Source: Meiothermus taiwanensis DSM 14542 | Lineage (GTDB): Bacteria; Deinococcota; Deinococci; Deinococcales; Thermaceae | DNA length: 64,000 nucleotides | Direction of reading: 5' to 3' | Assembly (NCBI GenBank): GCA_000482765.1 | Contig: AXWR01000014.1 | Location: 1 to 64,000 of the forward strand | Shown here: positions 36,140-43,276 of the stretch, piece after piece | Numbering within the stretch: the stretch's first letter is position 1 | Layout of the letters: each line of letters starts with the position of its first letter | The notes under the pieces: generated by a model | Seen by the model: the letters and a program-made list of their open reading frames with translations, nothing else | What the model was told of the DNA's origin: nothing | Database searches by the model: none | Program-made: the position numbers and the translations under genes

Positions 36140-37336
36140 CTAGCTGTAGCGGATGCGCGGATCTACCCAGGCCAAGAGCAGATCCGAGACCACATTGCCG
36201 ATCATCAGCAAAACCGTAGTGATGGTAATGAGGCCCATAATCACGTAGATGTCAATGGCCGAGATGGCCTCGAGCAGCGCCGGGGTGATTCCGGGCCAGG
36301 CCATGGTCACCTCCACCAGTCCAGCCCCGCCGATCAGACCCGGCAGAAGCCCCCCAATCCCCGCGATAAAGGGAATAACCGCGTTGCGCAAGGCATGCTT
36401 ATAGATCACCACCCGTTCACTGAGGCCCTTGGCCCGGGCGGTGCGGATGTAGTCCTGCGAGAGCACATCCAGCATCTGGCCCCGCATCACCCGCATCAAC
36501 CCGGCCAGTCCCGAGGTACCCACCACAATCACCACCGGGAAGGCGTGCCAGAGCACGTTGGTGGCCCTGGCCCACAGAGGAGACTCGGTATAGGGCAGCC
36601 GCTCGGGCAAGCCCGGCCCTTGCAGCAAGGGGGCCAGCATTAAAAGGGTGCTCATGCCAAACAGCACCAGCCCCACCCAGATGCCAAAGGTGGCAGCCTG
36701 CCCACGCCGGCTGCGCTGCCAGAAGAGCCCGGCAAAAACCAGGGTTCCCAGCAACGCAAAGGGAAAGAGGAGCTGGGCTGCGCGGGTCAGGTTGCCCAGG
36801 TGGATAAACTCCGTGGTCATCCCCCCGATCGGCAGGATGCGCATATCGGTCAGGTCGTTGAGCCAGACTGCCAGAAACAGCATGATCAGGCCAAAGAAAA
36901 AGTTGGGGATAGCCAGGCCTAGAAAGGCCAGCACCGTAAAAGTGCGATCAGGCCAGGTGTACTTGCGGATGGCCGAGTACACCCCGATGGGAATGGCAAT
37001 CAGATAGATCATCAGGGTGGCCAGCACCACCAGCACCATTGAGTTGAGGATGCGCTGGCCGATTACGTTCCAGACATCGGTCTTGTAGGAAAGGGATAGT
37101 CCCAGATAGCCCTGCAGGATGCCGGAGAGCCATTTGGCGTACTGCACCGGCAGGGGCTGGTCGAGGCCGAGCTGCTGGCGCAGGTTGGCGATGGACTCGC
37201 GGTCCTGGGTGGGGTCGAGCTCGAGCCGGGTCACAAAATCGCCCGGGGCAAGCTGAATCACCAAAAAGGCCAGCAGGGTCGCCCCAAAGAAGGTCGGGAT
37301 GAGCTGGAGCAGCCTTCGTACCACGTAAGCAAACAT
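36140..37336 (-). CDS. Peptide ABC transporter permease, OppB/DppB type, with insert
   Basis: The 398 residues begin MFAYVVRRLLQLIPTFFGATLLAFLVIQLAPGD, the standard OppB start. The core GLAIPNFFFGLIMLFL and the EAA loop DYIRTARAKGLSERVVIYKHALRNAVIPF are intact. About 85 residues (174-262) with two extra hydrophobic stretches are inserted before HAFPVVIVVG, where most family members have a short loop. It pairs with the OppC-type permease to form the channel. Confidence 0.92.
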   Translation of the reverse strand: MFAYVVRRLLQLIPTFFGATLLAFLVIQLAPGDFVTRLELDPTQDRESIANLRQQLGLDQPLPVQYAKWLSGILQGYLGLSLSYKTDVWNVIGQRILNSMVLVVLATLMIYLIAIPIGVYSAIRKYTWPDRTFTVLAFLGLAIPNFFFGLIMLFLAVWLNDLTDMRILPIGGMTTEFIHLGNLTRAAQLLFPFALLGTLVFAGLFWQRSRRGQAATFGIWVGLVLFGMSTLLMLAPLLQGPGLPERLPYTESPLWARATNVLWHAFPVVIVVGTSGLAGLMRVMRGQMLDVLSQDYIRTARAKGLSERVVIYKHALRNAVIPFIAGIGGLLPGLIGGAGLVEVTMAWPGITPALLEAISAIDIYVIMGLITITTVLLMIGNVVSDLLLAWVDPRIRYS

Positions 37337-37352
37337 AGAACCTCAGCATAAA

Positions 37353-37380
37353 GGCAAGGGGTGGTGGGCCACCCCTTGCC
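37353..37380 (-). other. 12-bp stem-loop between binding-protein and permease genes
   Basis: A perfect 12-bp inverted repeat (GGCAAGGGGTGG, 4-nt loop) followed on the minus strand by TTTAT. It is placed where ABC operons often hold an attenuator or RNA-stabilising hairpin that lets the binding protein be made in excess of the membrane parts. Confidence 0.75.
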
Positions 37381-37391
37381 CCAGAAGGTGC

Positions 37392-39125
37392 CTACTCCTT
37401 AGCAAATACGGTCTCGATGTACGGGGCCTGGCCGGTGATGGAGTTGATCTGCTCCTTGGGGAACATCCCACCCAGGCGGGTCAGCCGGGCCGGGTTGTAG
37501 GCCGGGGCCACGGTGTAGATGATGGGCAGGTTCTCGGCCACCACCTTCTGGAACTGCACGTAGATCTGGCGGCGCTGGGCCTGGTCGAGGGTGGTGGCCC
37601 CGCGCTTCATCAGGGTGTCGATCAGCACCTCGAAGGCCTCCACTTTGGCCGGGTTCTTACCGCCGGCGCCCAGGTTCCACATGTGCAGCGAGCCGTTCAG
37701 CTCCCAGACGTTGCGGCTGAAGGCCGGCTCGATACCGCCGGTCAGGCCGATGAGGATGGCATCGAACTCGCGGGTGCCGTCGGCGGCGGGGCTGGTGAGC
37801 TGACGCACCAGCTCGTTGAAGTCGATGGGCCGGTACTCCACTTTAACCCCAATCTTGCGGGCCTCGTCGCGGAAGATCTGGGCAATGCGCTCGCGCACGT
37901 TGTTGCCCTGGTTGGTGACCAGGTTGAACTCCAGCACCCTGCCCTGGGAGTTCACCAACCAGCCGTCGCGGTTCTTGCTGCGGAAGCCCAGCTCAGCCAG
38001 GAGTTGAACGGCTTTCTGCGGGCTAAACTCGTACTTGACCACGTCGTCGGTAAAGAAGGCCTTGTTGGGGATGGAGATGGGGCTCCACTGGGGCTGGCCC
38101 AAACCACCCAGGGCCACCTCGATCATGGACTTCTTGTCCATCAGGTGGGCCATGGCCCGGCGGAACTTCACCTGACGGAAGAGGTTTTCCTTGAAGGGGT
38201 CCTTGTGGTTCCAGTTGAAGACGATGAAGTTGGTGCCCAGGGTTACATCGGCATTGGGGAAGATCTCGGCCCGCAGACGGTTGCCCCGGATGCGCTCCAG
38301 CACCTGGGCCACCTGGTCGGCGTTGGCAGCCGAGAAGGTGTCGGCCTCACCCGCCAGGAAGCGCGCGAGCTGGGCGTTGAGGTCGGGCACGATCTGCACG
38401 GTGTAGCGCTCGAGGTAGGCCACCGGGTTGTTGCGCTCATCCACCCCCCAGTAGTTGGGGTTGCGCACCAGCACCACCCGCTCGCCCTTCACGTAGCTGT
38501 CGAGCTTGAAGGGGCCCCCCGAGACCACCTGGGCCGGCGGGGTGTCCAGGTTCCACAGGGCCTGGAGCTGCTGCACCCCCGCCCGGTAAGCCGGGCCGAA
38601 GATATGCTCGGGCACAATGTACCAACCCTGGATCAGGGCCGGTGCATAGGGCTTGGGGAAGTCGGCCCGCACTGTGTACTGGTCTACTTTGGTCCAGCGG
38701 ATGGGCTGTCCATCGAGGATGAAGCTGCTGCGGGAGTTGGAGTTGACCCGCTGATCGGCATGTACGGTTGCGCTGAAGATCACATCGTCGGCGTCGATGG
38801 CCTGTCCATCCGACCAGCGGGCCCCTTCGCGCAGGCGGAAGATTACGGTCAGGCCGTTGTTGCGCACCTCCCACGACTTGGCCAGGTTGCCCTCGGGGGC
38901 CTGGGTGTAGGGGCTGTAGCCGGTAAGGGTGGGCAGGAACAGCGCGATGATATCGGTAGAGGAGGTTTCGCGGGCCACAAAGGGGTTCCAGGTGCGGGGA
39001 TCGGAGATCGCTGTGATGCGGTAAGCACCACCTTGCCTACCAGGTTCGGTGCCCTTGAACACCTTGGGCTGGGCCAGGGCCAACCCGGACAGGGCGAGCA
39101 TTCCTAGGATCAAGAGTTTCTTCAT
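37392..39125 (-). CDS. Peptide ABC transporter substrate-binding protein
   Basis: Periplasmic or membrane-tethered SBP_bac_5 family receptor, 577 residues. The Sec signal ([19 protein letters not shown]) has no lipobox Cys. GGAYRITAISDPRTWNPF, the lobe-I motif VIFRLREGARWSDGQAIDADDVIFS and RRAMAHLMDKKSMIEVAL match the family. GGAGG lies 6 nt before the ATG. It is first in a five-gene transporter operon. The ligand may be peptides of varied length; oligosaccharide or nickel binders share the fold. Confidence 0.93.
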   Translation of the reverse strand: MKKLLILGMLALSGLALAQPKVFKGTEPGRQGGAYRITAISDPRTWNPFVARETSSTDIIALFLPTLTGYSPYTQAPEGNLAKSWEVRNNGLTVIFRLREGARWSDGQAIDADDVIFSATVHADQRVNSNSRSSFILDGQPIRWTKVDQYTVRADFPKPYAPALIQGWYIVPEHIFGPAYRAGVQQLQALWNLDTPPAQVVSGGPFKLDSYVKGERVVLVRNPNYWGVDERNNPVAYLERYTVQIVPDLNAQLARFLAGEADTFSAANADQVAQVLERIRGNRLRAEIFPNADVTLGTNFIVFNWNHKDPFKENLFRQVKFRRAMAHLMDKKSMIEVALGGLGQPQWSPISIPNKAFFTDDVVKYEFSPQKAVQLLAELGFRSKNRDGWLVNSQGRVLEFNLVTNQGNNVRERIAQIFRDEARKIGVKVEYRPIDFNELVRQLTSPAADGTREFDAILIGLTGGIEPAFSRNVWELNGSLHMWNLGAGGKNPAKVEAFEVLIDTLMKRGATTLDQAQRRQIYVQFQKVVAENLPIIYTVAPAYNPARLTRLGGMFPKEQINSITGQAPYIETVFAKE

Positions 39126-39204
39126 TCTGTGCCTCCTACGATAAACAGTCCACCACCTTCGCTCTCTTTTGGAGCAAGCACTTAAGCGAGATGGACTTGG
39201 TACA

Positions 39205-39233
39205 AAGCTATAAAGCCATCATGCAGCTGTCAA
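39205..39233 (-). promoter_or_regulatory. Promoter of the peptide transporter operon
   Basis: TTGACA (39228-39233), 17-bp spacer, TAGCTT (39205-39210) on the minus strand, about 80 nt before the first gene. Unlike most promoters here it gives a leader with a ribosome binding site. Confidence 0.65.
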
Positions 39234-39259
39234 GGCCTCGAGCACCAAAAGCAACCCAC

Positions 39260-39287
39260 GGCATATCCACCAAACGGTGGATATGCC
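39260..39287. promoter_or_regulatory. Perfect 12-bp palindrome upstream of the transporter promoter
   Basis: GGCATATCCACC, a 4-nt centre and GGTGGATATGCC, 27 bp upstream of the -35. Likely a binding site for a dimeric regulator; an RNA hairpin ending the secG transcript is the alternative, but no T-run follows. The rest of 39288-39516 holds no gene that I can support. Confidence 0.55.
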
Positions 39288-39516
39288 AGGACTACCGCCG
39301 TCTGAACCGTATCAGAAAAGCAGCATTTGCAACGATAATATTCCCACCCCACTGCAGACCACCTCTGGGCCCTTCTCCCAGGCCGCAGCTCTGGTTTCCA
39401 GCGGGTTTTGCCCCAAAAACACACCCAGGCCGGCGCCAGGCATTTAGAACGCGCAGCGCCCACCTGTAGGCGCTGATCCTGGCGCTCTTACCAAAACTTG
39501 GGTTGCCAGTTGTGGC

Positions 39517-39744
39517 TTAGCGAGCGAAAAAGCGGAAGGAGAAGGCCAGGGCTACAAAGAGCACGCCCAGCACTATGGTAATCCGATACAGGCCGCCGGT
39601 AACCCCACGGGTGCTAAAAAGGTCGGTCGAGCCACCGAACATATCCCCTGCACCCTGCCTGGGTTCCTGGGAAAGCACCAGGTAGACCAAGAGCCCGGCT
39701 ATGGCGATATAAAAGAAAATCAGAAGGTTTTGTAAGAACTCCAC
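39517..39744 (-). CDS. secG: Preprotein translocase subunit SecG
   Basis: Accessory subunit of the SecYEG channel. The 75 residues have two membrane spans (about 6-24 and 52-71) joined by the loop EPRQGAGDMFGGSTDLFSTRGVTGGL, which contains the conserved FGG...LF.TRG pattern of SecG. A tRNA-Leu gene lies 27 bp upstream on the same strand, a common secG-tRNA-Leu pairing. Confidence 0.95.
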   Translation of the reverse strand: MEFLQNLLIFFYIAIAGLLVYLVLSQEPRQGAGDMFGGSTDLFSTRGVTGGLYRITIVLGVLFVALAFSFRFFAR

Positions 39745-39771
39745 TCATGCCTCCGCTACACGGGGATTGGT

Positions 39772-39857
39772 TGGTGCCGGGAATGGGACTCGAACCCACA
39801 CGGCTGTTAACCGTCCGATTTTGAGTCGGGTGCGTCTACCAATTCCGCCATCCCGGC
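39772..39857 (-). tRNA. tRNA-Leu (anticodon CAA)
   Basis: 86 nt with encoded CCA. The acceptor arm GCCGGGA/TCCCGGC is perfect. The anticodon loop is CTCAAAA, which gives anticodon CAA. A long variable arm (CGGTTAACAGCCG) and TTCGAGTC in the T loop complete the class II tRNA. The 27-43 pair at the top of the anticodon stem reads C-A. Confidence 0.95.
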
Positions 39858-39892
39858 ACGCTTGCGTCTTCCTGGCCTGTGGGCCAGCAAGT

Positions 39893-41284
39893 CTAAACTA
39901 TAGTGCCTTTTGGGCGGTTTAGCAAGCCGATACCCAGGAAGCCAGCCAGAACCACCGCCCAGTCCCCAAAGCGCACATAAAGGGTCTGGTGCTGCTGCGC
40001 AGCAAAAGCCCCCACCAGGTAGGCTGCCTGCCGCTGGGGTATGCGGGCCGTGACCCGCCCGTAGGGATCGATAATGGCCGTTACCCCATCGTTGCCCGCA
40101 CGCAGCAGCCAGCGTCCGGTTTCTACCGCCCGCAAACGGCCCATCTGGAAGTGCTGCAAGCCCCCAAAGCTGGGGCCATACCAGGCATCGTTGGAGCCCA
40201 GCTCCAGCACTTCCGCACCGGCCAGCACCAGCCTGCGGGTCACCGCTGGGAAGACCGACTCATAGCAGATAAAAGCCCCATACCGGCCCAAGGGCTGATA
40301 AGCCTGGCCAGGGGTGCGGCTCTCCAATCCTTGAGAGAAGCCGAAGGCACGAAAAAAGAAGCTGTACACCGGGCGCAGGGCCTCGCTCCAGGGAAAGTAC
40401 TCGCCGAAGGGAACCAGGCGGTTTTTATCGTAGTAGTGGGTAATCTGGCCCTTATACACCCGTACCACGCGGTTGGTTAGGCCGGTCTCGAGGCCACTCA
40501 ACAGCTCCCGGCCAGCCAGCAAGGCCTCGAGCTCCGGTGCAAAACCAGAAACGGCTGTTTCAGGCCAAACCACCACAGCAACGCCCGGGTTGGCCTGCAA
40601 GCCTTGCCGGGTGAGCTGTAGGTAGGTGTCCTCAGCCGAGACGCCCTCGAGCTTCCGCAAAGGGTTGATGTTGCCCTGTACCAGTAGGGCCTGCTCATTG
40701 CCCTGTGCGGCTGGTAAGGGCATCACCCACAAGACCGCCCAGAACACCACCAGCCCAAGCAGGCCCAGGGTCGGAAGGGAAAAGACCACCGGGTCAGCCC
40801 GCAGCCGCCGCCAGGCCGCCCGCAGGCCCACCGCCACCGCCAGCACCACCAGCGATAGCAGGTACACCCCGCCCAGGCTGGCCAGCACCCGCCCGGGGGC
40901 CTCGACCATAGCGTAGCCCATAAAACCCCAAGGGAAAGCCACCTCACCCAGCGAGGTAAGGTATTCCTGCACCACCCACAGCCCCGCACGGCGCAGGGGC
41001 CGGCCTCGGCTAAGGCCAAAGACCACCCCCCAGAGGGCGGCCTTGATCAGCACCAGGGGCAGGTAGGGCACCGCACCCCAGGGGGTTTCAAACAGCACCA
41101 CAAAGCTCAGGGGCAGCCAGACCAGGTGCAGCGCCCAAAACCCCAGACCGGCCAGAAAACCCACGCCAAATCCCCCCCGGCCTAGCAACCAGGCCAGGGG
41201 TAAAGGGGCCAGAATGCCCAAAGGAGCGGGCGGTAGGGTCGCAGCCAAGGCCATGCCAAACAGCAGGGACAACCAGATCTGCAC
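39893..41284 (-). CDS. lnt: Apolipoprotein N-acyltransferase
   Basis: Inner-membrane enzyme that adds the third acyl chain to lipoproteins. The N-terminal half has about six membrane spans. The C-terminal nitrilase domain has the Glu of VWPETAVSG, the Lys of YYDKNRLVPFGEYFPW and the Cys of FICYESVFP as catalytic triad. The GTG at 41284 gives 463 residues and lies 6 nt after a TATGAT box. The open frame continues upstream to 41350, but the first 20 residues look unlike the family. Its presence fits the lipobox proteins seen here. Confidence 0.92.
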   Translation of the reverse strand: MQIWLSLLFGMALAATLPPAPLGILAPLPLAWLLGRGGFGVGFLAGLGFWALHLVWLPLSFVVLFETPWGAVPYLPLVLIKAALWGVVFGLSRGRPLRRAGLWVVQEYLTSLGEVAFPWGFMGYAMVEAPGRVLASLGGVYLLSLVVLAVAVGLRAAWRRLRADPVVFSLPTLGLLGLVVFWAVLWVMPLPAAQGNEQALLVQGNINPLRKLEGVSAEDTYLQLTRQGLQANPGVAVVVWPETAVSGFAPELEALLAGRELLSGLETGLTNRVVRVYKGQITHYYDKNRLVPFGEYFPWSEALRPVYSFFFRAFGFSQGLESRTPGQAYQPLGRYGAFICYESVFPAVTRRLVLAGAEVLELGSNDAWYGPSFGGLQHFQMGRLRAVETGRWLLRAGNDGVTAIIDPYGRVTARIPQRQAAYLVGAFAAQQHQTLYVRFGDWAVVLAGFLGIGLLNRPKGTIV

Positions 41285-41290
41285 CACCCA

Positions 41291-41296
41291 ATCATA
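41291..41296 (-). promoter_or_regulatory. -10 box TATGAT of lnt
   Basis: On the minus strand it ends 6 nt before the GTG at 41284. Confidence 0.5.
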
Positions 41297-41377
41297 CGCG
41301 GTATTATCTGTGGCGTCGGAGTTAACGGTAAAAAATGGCCCGCCGGTCAAGCCCGCTCATGGCAGAATGAGAACAAC

Positions 41378-42088
41378 ATGCGACTCGGAATTATTGCCGA
41401 AATCCATGCCAATCTACCGGCGCTCGAGGCCGCCCTCGAGGCTTTGCGCAAGGAAGGGGTTGAACAGGTATTGGCGGTTGGAGATATAGTCGGCTACGGC
41501 CCCCATCCCCGGCAGGTGATTCGCAGGCTCGACCGCGAAGGTATTCCCTGTGTGCCGGGGGCCGCCGACCTGCGGGTGGCCTATGCCCTGCCCGCGCCGC
41601 CACGGGAGGGCATCGCCGAGACCACCATCATCTGGACGCGCGAGCAGCTCGGCCAGCGCGAACTGCACTTCCTGCGCAACCTGCGCTCGCGCCACCGCTA
41701 CGACACCCCCGGGGGCCGCCTGATGGCCTTCCATGGCTCGCCGGAAGACCCGGAGAATAAGATTGACCTGAATGAAGCCCACCCCCAGGAAATTCTAAAG
41801 ATGCTCGACTCCATCCGTTCGCGCTACGCGGTGGTGGCTGGCAAACACATCCCCTTTCGCCGGGTGGTGCACAAGGGCGTGGTCTTCGATCCGGGTTCGG
41901 TGGGCCTGAGCCTGGGGGGTGAGCCGGGGGCCGACGTGCTCATTCTGGAAGACGACATCCACGGTGAGGTAATCCACCGCTTTTTGAAGCTGCCGTACGA
42001 CTACGGCCAGGTAACCTTCGACCTAGCGGCCTGGGAGCTACCTGAGGTGCTGGCAGAGGTGGTGCGGCAAGGGCGGTTTCCTCAGTAG
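41378..42088 (+). CDS. Metallophosphoesterase-like protein with degraded metal site
   Basis: 236 residues of the YfcE/MJ0936-like phosphodiesterase fold. AVGDIVGYGPHP, FHGSPEDPENK and DPGSVGLSLGG are clear family motifs. But the first motif is AEIHAN where SDIHGN is usual (Asp to Glu at 8), GNHD is GAADL at 61-65, and the GHTHxP motif reads AGKHIPF. So several metal ligands are lost or replaced. It may be an inactive homologue with a binding or regulatory role, or bind metal differently. It is divergent from lnt and converges with queG. Confidence 0.75.
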   Translation: MRLGIIAEIHANLPALEAALEALRKEGVEQVLAVGDIVGYGPHPRQVIRRLDREGIPCVPGAADLRVAYALPAPPREGIAETTIIWTREQLGQRELHFLRNLRSRHRYDTPGGRLMAFHGSPEDPENKIDLNEAHPQEILKMLDSIRSRYAVVAGKHIPFRRVVHKGVVFDPGSVGLSLGGEPGADVLILEDDIHGEVIHRFLKLPYDYGQVTFDLAAWELPEVLAEVVRQGRFPQ

Positions 42089-42091
42089 TAC

Positions 42092-43189
42092 TCAGCCCTG
42101 CCTTTCCAGCAGACCCTGCGCCAATCCCGCCACCTGCGGCACTGGATCACGGCGCAGCGACTCCAGCGACACAAAATCACCCAGCCGGGCCAGGGCCTGG
42201 GCCGCCGTGGCCCGCACCAGGGGGTTTACGTCCTGGGCGGCCCGGCGCACCAGCGGCAGGTAGTCCGGGTTATTCAGATTGGCCAGCACCACCAGGGCGT
42301 TGCGGGCCATGCGGGTGCGGCCCGGACGCAGAAAGACCGTTCCAGCGTACTTGCGCTCAAAGGCCTTGGAGGAAAGGTAGAAAAAATCCTCCAGGTTGGG
42401 GTAGGCCAGCTCGGGCTCGGGGACGAAGCCTTCCCAAAAAGACTGGGCCTTGCGGTTCCAGGGGCACACCTCCTGACAGAGATCGCAGCCCAGCAGCCAG
42501 TCGCCCAGGCCCGCCCAAAGCCCGTCCGGAATCGGGCCGCGGTGCTCGATGGTCCAGTAGCTGATGCACAAGCGAGCATCCAGGGTTCCATCGCCCAACA
42601 GGGCCTGGGTGGGGCAGTGGGCCAGGCAGCGGCTGCACCGTCCGCAGCGGTTGGGGTAGGGCTCCGCAGGGGGGGCCTCGAGCGAGGTGAGGAGCACCGC
42701 CAGCGTGAGATAGCTGCCCTCCCCCATCCGCATCAGCATGGCGTTGCGACCAATCCAGCCCAGCCCCCCCAGCACGGCATAGGAACGCTCGGACAGCGGG
42801 CCGGTGTCCACATAGCCCCTGGCCTGCACTCCCAGGCGCTGCGCCAGGTGCTCGAGGGCCTCTAGATGGGGCTGGAGCAGAAGGTGGTAGTCGCGCACCC
42901 AGGCGTAGCGGGCCACCCGGCCTACACGCAGACCGCCGGGGGGCTTTGGGGGCGGCGGGTAGGCGTGGGACGCGGCCAGCACCAGCACGCTCTGGGCCCA
43001 ATCAAAGCGCCGGGATGGGTTGAGCCGGGTTTCCAGGTTCCGCGGCAGGTAGGCCATCCCCGCCTGCTTGCCTTCGGCCAGCCAGTCGCGGTAGCGCTGC
43101 TGGGTTTCCTGCGGCAATTCCAGGCCAGCCCAGGCGGTCAAAAAGCCCCGCTCCTGGGCTGCTTGGGTAAGCGCTTCGGCCACCTGCAC
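42092..43189 (-). CDS. queG: Epoxyqueuosine reductase
   Basis: Cobalamin and Fe-S dependent enzyme for the last step of queuosine formation in tRNA wobble position 34. The 365 residues hold the two [4Fe-4S] ferredoxin motifs CGRCSRCLAHCP and CDLCQEVCPWN, the domain GYVDTGPLSERSYAVLGGLGWIGRN, and C-terminal HEAT-like repeats (LVRATAAQALARLG). Start is GTG at 43189, or possibly GTG at 43183. CACAAT lies 6 nt upstream as a weak -10. It is divergent from metH, another cobalamin enzyme. Confidence 0.93.
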   Translation of the reverse strand: MQVAEALTQAAQERGFLTAWAGLELPQETQQRYRDWLAEGKQAGMAYLPRNLETRLNPSRRFDWAQSVLVLAASHAYPPPPKPPGGLRVGRVARYAWVRDYHLLLQPHLEALEHLAQRLGVQARGYVDTGPLSERSYAVLGGLGWIGRNAMLMRMGEGSYLTLAVLLTSLEAPPAEPYPNRCGRCSRCLAHCPTQALLGDGTLDARLCISYWTIEHRGPIPDGLWAGLGDWLLGCDLCQEVCPWNRKAQSFWEGFVPEPELAYPNLEDFFYLSSKAFERKYAGTVFLRPGRTRMARNALVVLANLNNPDYLPLVRRAAQDVNPLVRATAAQALARLGDFVSLESLRRDPVPQVAGLAQGLLERQG

Positions 43190-43263
43190 ACGCCAATTGT
43201 GTGGGGTTCAACAGGTAAATACAAGCCAGGAAGCCCGCTGCATACATTTGGTATACCGTGCTC

Positions 43264-43269
43264 TACAAT
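43264..43269 (+). promoter_or_regulatory. -10 box TACAAT of metH
   Basis: It ends 7 nt before the GTG at 43277. No ribosome binding site. The 87-bp queG-metH gap is too short for a cobalamin or SAM riboswitch. Confidence 0.6.
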
Positions 43270-43276
43270 AGCCGTT

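Noticed and set aside
37683-39107. 474-codon plus-strand frame opposite the peptide-binding protein
   Set aside because: Low-complexity shadow of a clear substrate-binding protein; no promoter, ribosome binding site or family motif.
39517-39530. A terminator immediately after secG
   Set aside because: Several GC-rich inverted repeats lie between 39400 and 39510, but none combines a clean stem with a T-run.
43190-43276. Cobalamin or SAM riboswitch between queG and metH
   Set aside because: Only 87 bp are available, both genes have start-proximal -10 boxes, and no B12-box or SAM-type core is seen.
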